Both the position numbers and the translations under genes were made by a program. 64,000 nucleotides of DNA from positions 294,185 to 358,184 of the forward strand of contig JAUIRK010000141.1 in NCBI GenBank assembly GCA_030549495.1. The letters run 5' to 3'. A model generated the notes under the pieces. That model made no database searches. It was not told the origin of the DNA and saw only the letters and a list, made by a program, of their open reading frames with translations. Below, one piece after another: positions 25,690 to 36,015 of the stretch. Positions within the stretch are counted from its first letter, which is position 1; the number at the start of each line of letters is the position of its first letter. The stretch comes from Nectonema munidae (Eukaryota; Nematomorpha; Nectonematoida; Nectonematidae).

Positions 25690-27515
25690 TAATTAGCAAT
25701 ATAAAACATGGTTCAATCGTTAAGTTGATATTTTTGATACAACATAGTCATGTTGTAATTGAAATATAACATCATCATAAAAATAAAAAAATTTAGTGTA
25801 GAGGGCGGAGGGGGGGGGTGACAAATTTTTTAGTTAAGGGATAGGAAATAGCTAATAAGTAACTTTTATTATTTTTTTATCTAATAATAGATTATTGTTT
25901 TGTAAAAATATTTTTTAAAATGATGGCGTTAAAAAACTCAAATTTTTATCTTCAAAAAAGAACAAAAAGTTAAAATTTCTTATTTTTAATCAAATTCATT
26001 TTAGCAATTTTAAAAATGAAACATTTGTCATAAAAAATCAAATTAATTTTCTTTTATTTCTATCGGGATTTTTTTAACCTACTCCACTACTTATCACTGC
26101 AACAAAATACGGCGCACAAGAGGCATAGCTTTATATATGCCATTAATTTATTGAATGCAGCACACACCACAAACTTATCCATTCCTTCTGAATACCAATG
26201 CATAGCAAGAATAACTACCAAGATCTTCGATATAGCTATGTCTATCTATAAACGCTACGCCTCCATCTCAATTACCATCATCTTTATTTCCTTTGATCCT
26301 TTAAGACCCTGTCTTTTCAAAACGGTTTATCGGCTTTTCTTTTTAAGAACTTTTTTATAGCTTAAAGCAGGTGATTTTTATTATTATTACGAATTAATTA
26401 CATTAGAAAACTTTTATACCGTTATCCATCACTTTTTACTTAAACAAATACAAATTCTTGTTTTCACGATGAATTTTCTTTTTCTTTGTATAAAACAAAA
26501 GATATTAACTCAACACATCTTTGACATAAGGAAAAAGATTTTTAAAACGTAATCCTTTTTGTATAAAATAAACATTTTAAGAACTTCTATATTTTGTAGA
26601 TCGCGATTAACTTGACAGTTGAGGGCAATGATTGACATTTGGAGAGTTTGCCAGTTTATAATTAATTAACAGTATGTTAATAGGAGAAGGGTTACTGAAA
26701 ACTTGAAAAAACCAAACTAGAGTATTTCTTGAATAAAAAAATGAAACTCCAGCATATATATATATATTATATATTGCATTTTTACTTTAAATTCGTCCTT
26801 TTTTTTGGGTTCTCATTCTTCACTTTAGTTTCGCCTTTTTTATTGATCAATTAACAGGTGTTTTGTCACTCAAAGTGTGTTTTTAGTTTAATTTTTAAAG
26901 TTTTTCTATGGGTTTTTTTTTCAAAAATTTTCTGGAAATTTAGTTTAAAATTAAACATTTTAAACTATAATTTCTTATGCTATGATTTTTTATTTATTCG
27001 TTTGAAATTCAGATTCTTGCTACTTTTATCCGTTTTATTGAAAAATAAAAAGAAGTAATAAAAATTAGTTTTTTCTTTGTGGGAAAAAAATTAGAATGAT
27101 GAGTAAAGTAATTAAATCAGAATTTTTGTATTGGACTTAAATACAATTACCTCACTTTTTAAAAAGAAATAATTTTTATACTTATTTTTCATTAAACTGA
27201 ATATAAAATTTTGTATCCATTAAAAATATACAAAAGTAAAATTTATTCAAAATAAAAAATCACAAATAAAATATTTTCCTATCGCGGCTGAGTGTTTGAT
27301 GCTGTATTTGTGTTATTGACCGCATACGAATAATCCTTCTACAATCAAAAGTTATGATATAATTAAACTAACAGAAACAGTAGTTTCTGTATTCGAAGAT
27401 AACAAACTTTTGATCAAATTTCCAAAATATATATGGCTTTTTTATTTTTTCAATAAAATGTTCTTCTGTCTCTTTTTTAAATAATATTTAAACAAGTTAA
27501 CGAATCTAAAAGTAG
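25690..27515. other. Gene-free A+T-rich DNA
   Basis: It contains a poly(G) run near 25809 and an alternating TA tract near 26755. The frames at 26151-26360 and 26858-27058 have no recognisable domain. Confidence 0.45.
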
Positions 27516-27520
27516 TTTAA

Positions 27521-27645
27521 CCCAAGTCACAATGTTCTCATCTGGGAACATATGTAATTTCATCTTCGTCTGCTTTTTTCAATGACTGAATATAAATCTT
27601 CTGCGTTTTTTTAGATATCGTCTGATTTCTATGGTACTTAATGTG
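27521..27645. mobile_element. TTAA-flanked piggyBac-type MITE
   Basis: A 125-bp element, same family and orientation as 22054-22183, is flanked by TTAA at 27517-27520 and 27646-27649. The ends are degraded (CCCAAGTCAC and ACTTAATGTG). The core TGTTCTCATCTGGGAACA, CTGCGTTTTTTTAGATATCG and TCTGATTTCTATGGTACTTA is nearly identical to the other copy. Confidence 0.75.
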
Positions 27646-28616
27646 TTAAATCTATTAACTTACTCATCAGTTAGATGTATAATTTTTCTGTTAATAGAAC
27701 TTATAATATACCCATACCCTTACCCATACATATACCCAGTTGTTTTCATTCATAACAAATCAGATGGCTATAACAAATCTTAATGAAAAGCGTATTAAAA
27801 TTGGAATGTTGTACTGATATCCGAACCGAACCCAAAGAAAATTTAAATTTCATCCCGTTTCCAACCCGTTAATTAGGATTTTCAGAAGCAGAACTAACCG
27901 GCTCACATTTTGCAGAATTTTATTTGGCACATAAAAAGAAAAATTATTTTTTCTCAGAGGGCAGGGAGCAAATTTTCTCAATTCGAGGCCTCGCCCACTT
28001 GGATACGTCTCTGAACGGAATGTAAGGGAATTAAACTAAGTTCATATTTCATTTTAATTTAAATAATTATTACAGTAACGATAATCTCTTTAAATTTTGA
28101 AGGCGAATAATTGAAATCCTCCTACAATAAAAAATGTTTATGTCTCTGTTCAAAACTATAGTTAATTTTATTAAAACTTTAAGATTATGACACAATTTCA
28201 TCAAAAGCGAAACATTTTACTTTTACTAAAAACCTATTTATACCAGGTAAATTTTTTAGAATGAGTGTTTAGTTTTTATTAAAGAAAAAAACCAAAAAAT
28301 CAAATATTAATTAAAAAAAACTAATTTAAATGAAAGTTTAAATAACTTTTGAAGCTATTCAACTACTTAGTTGAGGAAAACAAAATTGATGGTGTATTTG
28401 GTATTAATTCGAAAAATATTTATGATACAAAATTGAAGAAAGAAAAATGCAAATGACCATTGATGGGTTTTTTACCCATCTCTATATAAATAATTTTTTT
28501 TAACTCCGACACATACTTTTTTTAGGATATAAAAATTTTTGGTTATAAAGAAAGAAATCCAACGGTCCGTGTATATTCGTTATATTCCTACTGTAATAAT
28601 ATAGCCCATATGTTAA

Positions 28617-28745
28617 CCCGTTAACGCCCAGAGTCAACTATAGTCGACTTTACAAAAATAAAATCGTCTGCGTTTATCAAAGCTCTTTAATACAAATCTT
28701 CTGCTTTATATTAGATATCGTCTGATTATTCAAGTCGTGAACGGG
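28617..28745. mobile_element. piggyBac-type MITE, sister subfamily
   Basis: A 129-bp element starts after TTAA (28613-28616) with CCCGTTAACGCCC and ends GTGAACGGG before TACC, a likely mutated TTAA. It shares ATCGTCTGCGTTT and TTAGATATCGTCTGATTAT with the other copies. In place of the TTCCC/GGGAA hairpin it has AGTCAACTATAGTCGACTTT. That links it to the copies at 20520 and 10680, which also carry GTCGAC. Confidence 0.7.
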
Positions 28746-28749
28746 TACC

Positions 28750-29680
28750 AAAAAGCGAATTTATTGTCGCGTTGTTCTTTAGTGCTGCCTTTATTTATTG
28801 AGGTAAAGGAGGATACTGCTACCAAATATATAATTCCTATTATAAAGAAAAGTGCTTACTCCTAAACTTGACACTGTGATATCGCCAAAAGTAAGTGAGT
28901 TAGAAAGGAGAGATATTAGGAAATGGGAGTAGCGAGAGAGATAGCGAAACTACCTCCCCCCACAACACAAGCCTTGATTAGAGCGCATCAGTGAGAAAAT
29001 GGCATTGATATTGATATAAATGAATGATAATGATTCATATTTATTAGCACAACGTTCCCCATATAGCGAGAAAGCATTAAAAAAGTAGGCTCACAAAACA
29101 TAACGCACTTCGATCATAAATAGCACAACTCTTTCTTACGCAATTTTCATATCATCACACTAATTCAAGGTAAAGCGCTTAAAATCGTTGGCACAGTAAT
29201 TAGGAGAAAGTAGAGCATAGAGCCATTCCTACTACTTAAGCATATGTACAGCGGATTCCCTAGTCTCATTCTCCACTTCAGCATCCTTGCTAATTGCTGC
29301 TGACCGTGCTTTCACAAGACACAACCTACCTCTATACTTCTTAGCCAAGTAAAAACTTTCGTATTCATTGATCTGTAATGGTGATTTTCATCTTTTTTAC
29401 CTATCACACACATAATCACATTTCAAATCCATTTTTAAAGCACGTTTTTAATAAAAGCTTTCTTAGTTTGACCAAGCCTCATATCAATGCAGGGATGGGC
29501 AAATTTCTTCTAATTATTTAGTTGAAACGTTTTATTTACTTACCTTCAGCAGATTGCCTAGCGGTGGGAGCGTACGGTTAAATCAAGTTCTAGGCAGCTT
29601 TCAAATTTTTAATAGTTAAACCTTTGAAAAATTGTGATGCGTCCAGAAATATTACAGGATTTTTAAGTATTGCAGTCAAA
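28750..29680. other. Gene-free DNA, partly less A+T-rich
   Basis: The stretch 28880-29350 is less A+T-biased and contains GAGAGAGATAGCGAAACTAC, a motif also seen near 5955 (GATAGCGAAACTAC). It could be a dispersed repeat or regulatory DNA. No exon can be supported. Confidence 0.35.
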
Positions 29681-30639
29681 TCATAAAGAAGAAGAAGAGG
29701 AAGAAAAGGAGGAAGAAAAAATTTATTTACAATAGCAGAACGAATAAAAAAGGAATAGGGCTAGATAAATGCATACACAAAAAGAACAACTATACTATAT
29801 CATTGAAGTATGGTGAAAAGAATAAATAATGCCTTTTGAATATCGGATACAAAGACCTTAAGGACCGCATGGTATCACCCAATAAAAAAAAACCTAAGGG
29901 AGAAAAAAAATACGTTGTTCAAAATTAATATCTTGAAATAAAAAACAGAAAAAAACATTAAAATAACATCAAATGACACGAAAAACAGCAGAAAATAGCA
30001 ATTTGTATATTGGTATTCATTGATGAGGTGTAGTTCGATTTCCTTTTTCAATCTCGACAAAGGAAAGGTGTAGAATGATCAATTCTAAAATTCTTATTCC
30101 AGAAATAATATGACTTGTAAGAAACTGTTTATGTACATGTGTAACTTGAAACAATGAATTTTGAAAAGATATCTTAAAGGATAGTGATCAGAACATTGTA
30201 ATTCCAACTTTAAAATTAAATATAAAGCATAAGATAACATTGAATGAAAAAACTTGTAGAACAAAACCCTACACATTTTTGATAAATTTGAAGTAATTTC
30301 AAAAGTATATTATCAAAGAAAATTTGATTCGTATGATGAAACTTATTCTTGTTGAAGATTAAACGTAAAGCTATTTGTAGTATAGAAAAGAGTTTGATTG
30401 TGTTTGCATATCGGCAGTTCCCAATACTATAAATTAGCTGAGGAATCAACAGAGCTTTGTGCAGGACCATGTTCACATTTACTGGTGAAATATTCCTTGA
30501 ATCCTTCTTGACTTCTTCAAAAACCTGGTAAACCAAACATTCTACCAGTTAAATGGTCAATATGATCTTTCCAGTCTAGCTTATTATTTATTACATGTCC
30601 TAAAAAATTAAAATGAAACTACACCCTCTACATCTAGAA

Positions 30640-30960
30640 TTCAGTGGTCAGCAAAGTTGTCGATATTGACCCCTGGGGGTTGATAAGTAATCCTATGGGG
30701 TGAATAAGAAAGACAAACTTACCAAATTGTGCCATGCTTTTTTACTTTATAGTAGCAATAAATCTCCTTTTTCTTTTAAAACATTGCTTAGGACATTGTA
30801 TAGTATAGGATATATGAAACAATTTTGGTTTGTATTTTTTGTCTTAATTATTGGACATTGATTAATTTTTTTATGAAATATTTCTATGTGGAGTGGGGGT
30901 CGATGTGAAGACAAATCTTCTATGTAGGGGTCGGCTGGTAAAAAAGTTTGCCGATCCCTG
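30640..30960. mobile_element. hAT-type MITE nested in LINE copy B
   Basis: The left end reads CAGTGGTCAGCAAAGTTGTC (30642). The complement of the right end, starting at 30960, reads CAGGGATCGGCAAACTTTTT. These are the imperfect CAGGGnTCGGCAAAC termini common in non-autonomous hAT elements. Near-identical flanks (atctagaa ending 30639, atctagat starting 30961) are consistent with an 8-bp target duplication if the element starts two bases earlier. It interrupts LINE sequence, so it is the younger insertion. Confidence 0.65.
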
Positions 30961-31800
30961 ATCTAGATTATCAGATATGTCAAAATCACGCTTCAAAATT
31001 GTAGAATGTTTTTTCTTTTCTTAAAAAAAGATTATTCTTTGGTAAACCAAGTATGAAAGTTTCCGTGTTTTGGGGCAAGATTACTTGTGCTGATTTGACA
31101 TCTATACTTTAATCAAATGGAATAATGATGAACATACCATCTACGAACAGAAGCATGCCAATATTTGCATTAGAGGTGAATATATCATTTATGAATATAG
31201 AAAATAATAATGGACCAAATATTGAACCTTGAGGTACACCAGAATATTCCTCAGATTCATATGATTCGGAGTTTTAGATTACTATTTGTGATCTACCCAG
31301 AGAGATAGTGGAAGAAAAATCTCAATACATCTGACCCAAATCCACAAGAATTTAGCTTCCTAAGTATGAAAATATATAGGATACAGAGTCAAAAGCACGA
31401 CACAAATCGAGAAAACTAAAAAGAGAAAAACTAGATAATGAACAATCTGGCATGTAGGATTTTTTCCAAAATTTTCCAAACTGAACAAATTATGAAAACT
31501 GGTCGATAGTTTTTTACTTGTTGCGGATCACCTTTCTCGAAAACTGGAATCACTTTATTTTTCTTAAAATTTTTTGCGATATATGAGAGATTGACACATA
31601 TATTGAAGCCCAGAAAAAGCACCTTGCAAATAAAAGTTTTCATAACTTTAAGATTTCATAGCAATAGAGAGCATCACTACTTTTGAGATTGTTTATAGCA
31701 TTGAGCATGTCTTTGATTGAAATATATTGAAAAAGAAATGCGTTTACTTTATCAGTGGAAACAAGATAGGCATTTACAGGGAAAAAAGATAAAAGAAGGC

Positions 31801-32078
31801 CTAGGCCGGCCTTAGGCCACTTTAACCTATGCGACCGCAATGGGCCCCGCGCTTCTCATTTTTCATTTTGATGATATATTGTATGATTTCGCTAAATGCA
31901 AGGTTCGCAAAGTAAAGTTACTTTGATCGTCATTTTGTGTTAATGAAAAAGTAATAAAACAAATCCCTTTTCTTTTTTTCAAAATCTTATTTCTCACTTT
32001 TAATCTTTTTTCCTACCCACACTGGGTCCCGCGCAATCCATTTTGCATAGGGCCCCGCGAACACTAGGGCCGGCCCTG
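31801..32078. mobile_element. MITE with GGCCGGCC-rich ends nested in LINE copy B
   Basis: The left end reads CTAGGCCGGCCTTAGGCC (31801) and continues with CCTATGCGACCGCAATGGGC. The complement of the right end reads CAGGGCCGGCCCTAGTGTTC and then GCGGGGCCCTATGC. These GC-rich imperfect inverted ends stand out sharply from the A+T-rich core. The CAGGGCCGGC terminus resembles non-autonomous hAT elements. I see no clear target duplication. Confidence 0.6.
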
Positions 32079-33000
32079 GTCGTTTATATTATATTCATCT
32101 TTGGATAAGTATAGAGAAGTCAAGTACCCATTAAAAGCATTGGCCACATTCAATTCGTTACAAATTTCAAAAAACAAGCCAATTTTACTTTACTTTTACG
32201 ACCTAAAAAGTTATTTCATTTTTTCCATATTAATTTTGGTTTTTTATTCAAGGAACTAAACTCATTGAAAAAAATAATTTCTCTTCAAGAATCTAATTTT
32301 GTTTTTTATTTTATTCCTTAAGGTTTTATATTGTAAAAGTACTTTTTTGTACACTAGATTAGAACAATATTTATTAGTTTTTTACGAAGTTTATTACGGC
32401 TCTTGTTCTGAAATAACAAATCCGAAGACATCCATGTTTTTAACTTTATTCTGTAATTTTTAATTGATTCTTATTTTTGAAAGTTGTGGCTCTTCCTATG
32501 GCATCTAATACAATACTAATTACTTTTTAAAAATAAGCATCAGGATCATTTGAAACGGTGTGGCTTTTCAATTCAACTGAACTTTAGGAAGATATAATTT
32601 CACAAAAATATTTCTTATCAAACATACGCATCAAATACTTGTTTTGTTTTGTATTATCAATTTTTAAAGACAAGACTAAAGGATGGTGGTCTGAAAAATA
32701 TTCTGGTGAGTCGAAGGTAAGGAGACAAATTCATTGAAATTGATATGTGTAAAAAATAATAAAACAGAAAGTTTGAACTATATCTTGTTACATGAGTTAT
32801 GGTCGGGTTGAACGAGTTAGAAAGTAGATTGTTCAAGAATGCTTTAATTATAGAGTTTGAGAGTTTATTGAGGTCAATATTAAAATCTATTCGTCTAGAA
32901 AAATTGCTTCAAATAATTTAGTACTCTTAGGGGAACGGTATATGTTATGGATCTAAAACTTTACGAAATTAGCAACTTTGATATCTTGCTTGAAAAGTGT

Positions 33001-33760
33001 CTAACATTATCTATCTGTCTCCAGACGTTCGATCAATTTAGTAAGTTATTTAATTTCTTTGATGGTTAGTTAGTTAGATTGGTAAATCTACGATAATGAA
33101 CATTGTGCTTACAAATAACTTTCTTTAAATTTAATTGACTTGGATTCAAAAGAAAAGCGTAAACTAACACATCATTAAAAGACCTTTGAATTATAATTAT
33201 GTTCAATTACTAATGGTAATACATTGATTTTCTAACTAATACCATATTACTCTTTAAAAAGCTTGCATCCAGTGAATTAAATCAAATTAATTTTAATTGA
33301 CCAAATTAAAAGTTGAAAGCATTGCCTAAATATACAAAAAAGAATCACTTTTAAAACGCTACTTTTATTTTTCAAACGCTATAAATATCAACAACCTTTT
33401 GGTATTGCAAAAAACATTTAATCAAGTTCAAACTCACAAGTTAAAGTAACTCATTTCCAAAATGATTATTTTTAATGTACTTTTCTGTTTTAAAATTATA
33501 AAATTCTTTACCTTGTGAAATTAGAACTCTTTCAGAAGAAAGTATGTTCAGAAAAAAACGGAGAACCTGTTCTCGGTTTAGCTTATACACCTAACTTTTT
33601 ATTCAAACATATATTTACTTCTGCTCTCTTTATTATATCGTAATTGTACCGAGTGTATGAAACAGTTGTAGTTTACGCTTAAAAAATTTTTTCATTCATT
33701 AAAATTTAGAGAAGAAATTTGGGATAATAATTATGCATTCTTTATATTTCAGAAAAGCAT
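33001..33760. other. Gene-free A+T-rich DNA upstream of a putative first exon
   Basis: No coding or repeat feature was recognised. A pyrimidine-rich stretch ending TTTATATTTCAG at 33741-33752 would serve as a splice acceptor for the exon with the ATG at 33766, implying an unseen non-coding upstream exon. This is inference. Confidence 0.35.
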
Positions 33761-33765
33761 AAAAA

Positions 33766-33810
33766 ATGTTCCGAGTTTTGGCTTTGTTTCTCCTTCTCAT
33801 ATCTCTTAAA
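33766..33810 (+). CDS. Putative signal-peptide exon of the Lys/Tyr/His-rich gene
   Basis: ATG at 33766 opens 15 codons, MFRVLALFLLLISLK, directly followed by a splice donor, GTAAAA, at 33811. A one-positive-charge, leucine-rich N-terminus interrupted by an intron is the usual design of secreted arthropod structural proteins. The exon ends in phase 0, and the first well-supported downstream exon (36016) has an acceptor in the matching phase. The join is inferred from phase only. Nothing proves that the exons belong together, and an unseen exon could lie between. Confidence 0.45.
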
Positions 33811-34330
33811 GTAAAAAATTTTCAATATTTCTTTCATTTATTTTTAAATTATTTAGTTTATGTTCTAAACACTGAGTTATTGAAAGAAGCGCAGCCAATG
33901 AAAGTCTCTCACTACAACATTTTGAATCGGTATCTTCGACATTGAAAGGAAAAAATAGAAAAACATATCAATTTTAGAAATAATAAAACTGCGATATGCA
34001 TTGACAGATATTTTAATGTATTGCCTGCAAAGCTCAGCTATGTCATCATTCAACTTTAACAAAAATTTCTCTTAAAATTTTTTTATTTTATTTTAAACTA
34101 ATTTTAAAGAAAAATTTGAAAATAAATCCATCTATGTTTTTCATATCTTGTATTTTGAGAGTATGTTTATTACTTTGAAAGTATTTTAAAGGTAAAATGG
34201 AAAAAAGGGTTCTCAAAAGGGAAAACAGAACACTTAAAAATGAGCATTTCAGGATAAAGATTATTACACACATTCTTATAAAGAAAATCACTTAATATAT
34301 CTACACATTTTGTAGAGAAGATAATCACAC

Positions 34331-34440
34331 AATGGTCCGACATTTCGTTGCTAGACAGTTCATCGCGAAGATTTATCGTGGCAAAACGATTCTTCGAATG
34401 AATATTTTATCGAACAGCCTTTTTATCTTGATCGATGGTT
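34331..34440 (+). repeat. Dispersed repeat with internal TTCGT/TTCATCG units, copy 1
   Basis: The segment contains GGTCCGACATTTCGTTGCTA, GACAGTTCATCG, TTATCGTGG and TTCTTCGAATGAA. The complement of 35049-35158 repeats the same order of blocks (GGACACTTCGTTG, GACAGTTCGTCG, ATATCGTGG, TTCATCGAATGG). The internally repetitive GACA-TTCGTCG pattern suggests a transposon-derived interspersed repeat. It lies in the proposed first intron of the Lys/Tyr/His-rich gene. Confidence 0.55.
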
Positions 34441-35048
34441 TCCCTGCATACGTGTATTGTTGAAAGCAAAAAGACAATTATATTTCTCTTTTGAAATTAT
34501 AATCGTGTAAGAGAAAGAGGGATTTTAATTCAGATTTTTATAAAAGTAACGTTAACATATTAAACATAAAACGCAATAAATAAAATGATTAAACATTTGT
34601 ATTTGAGAATTAGTACTCGTTTGTATTGAAATATAAAGTACATTTCATTAAAATAATCAGCAGATTTACTTGGATGCGATACAGAAAACTATAAAAAAAA
34701 ATAGACACAAAACTTTATAATTAGACTTTTATACACGTATAGTAACAACTACTATATTTTTTTCAGTCTGAGAAAAGTTAGTAAGTGCTCTTGTCCAGAT
34801 TTTCACTAAGTTTCTCAATGCTTAAGTGTAACTACTTACACCCCAACTAAATTACTAAGAGCTCTTGTCGAAAATGATACTAATGAATTAGTATAGTTTA
34901 ACAATTTTAAAGTGTAATCTACCAGCAAAATTAGCAAAAAGTATATCCCACTTATATTTTGCTTCTTTAATAGCTTAAATTCAGCAATTACTTCGTTGAC
35001 TGTTTAACAATATAAAAAGCCCATAGGTTTTGGCTGCTTAACACTCTT

Positions 35049-35158
35049 TCGGATACAAGACTGTTTGACTAAACTTCCATTCGATGAATGGTCCGGCCAC
35101 GATATGTCTGTTCGACGAACTGTCTGACAACGAAGTGTCCGCGGACTAAACATCAGGT
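35049..35158 (-). repeat. Dispersed repeat, inverted copy 2
   Basis: This is the inverted partner of 34331-34440, about 0.6 kb away. It is less A+T-rich than the surroundings and retains more of the TTCGTCG-type units. The pair may be the two ends of one roughly 0.8-kb element. The A+T-rich DNA between shows no coding sequence. Confidence 0.55.
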
Positions 35159-36015
35159 CACAGTTTTTACTTCGGCCCCATCCTTTCAGTTTCCCATTTT
35201 TTAAACTAAATAAAATCTAACTCAATTAACGGTAAACAAGTAATCAAGTGTTTCTTATGGAAAAATATCAACAAAATAGCAAACAACCACTCATACGAAC
35301 ATATTTTAAAGCATTTCATTTCTGAAAACAAAAACGACACTAAGTAAGTTGATATAAAATTTCTTAACATCAAAAACAGTAAGCGTAATCTTAAAATGTA
35401 GGTGGAATTGGTTAAAGAAATTTGGTTTAAATAAAGTGTTTGTGTTCTTTATGCTATTTTAATACAGATTGAATTTGTGCTTTTAAATTTTAATTTATGC
35501 AACTTTTTTAAATATAGTGTTCATGGTCAGTGCTTCCCAAATTTGTTTAAACGTCATCTATTTGTTATAAAATAATATCTCCTCTTAAAATTTTTATCTA
35601 ATCTTAAAATTCTGATAAAATATTAAGTTTTGAGATGGAATATTCTTATTTAATTACATATGATGAGCTATGAAAGTTTGAAAAGTAAAAGATCAAAAAA
35701 TAATTTGTAAAGAAGTTAATTCACTTATGAAAATTTCAACTTGAACTTTGCCCCTCATAAATAAGGAAATGTGTCACTCTAAAAAACAAGTGGTATACGT
35801 AGGAAAGCAAGTATTCCACTTAACGCTTTAAGTCTTAATGCCCATAAAATAAAATTAAAATACTTTGAGTGGCAAAAAAGTCGTTAAAAAGATAAGCACG
35901 CGATTAGTCTTGAAAAAGGGCTTAAGCGAAGTTTAGCGTGCATTTATTTGCACATATATTTTTATTTCAATCATCTTTTATAGAAGAATCTCACACTTTA
36001 ATTGATTTATTTAAG

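Larger units (their letters stand above)
29686..33000 (-). mobile_element. Decayed non-LTR retrotransposon (LINE), copy B
   Basis: Minus-strand pieces occur in the expected order. The endonuclease C-terminal half lies near 32880-32660, with FNIDLNKLSNS and then YFSDHHPLVLSL. A linker with TWMSSDLLFQNKSRNKL (about 32440) follows. The reverse transcriptase begins KKNKVIPVFEKGDPQQVKNY then RP (31560-31500) and continues to the GVPQGSIFGPLLFSIFIND block (31240-31190). An ORF2 C-terminal stretch (QIFFDNILLKLLQIYQ) lies at 30536-30216. The 3' end is a TTC-rich tail preceded by AATAAA on the minus strand (29736-29686). Frameshifts and stops are throughout. Two MITEs (30640-30960 and 31801-32078) are nested inside. 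Confidence 0.7.

Noticed and set aside
35938..36015. Upstream extension of the Lys/Tyr/His-rich exon as an N-terminus
   Set aside because: The frame begins at GTG, not ATG, and the sequence before 36016 is A+T-rich and unlike the exon. A TTTATTTAAG acceptor at 36006-36015 in the correct phase is a better boundary.
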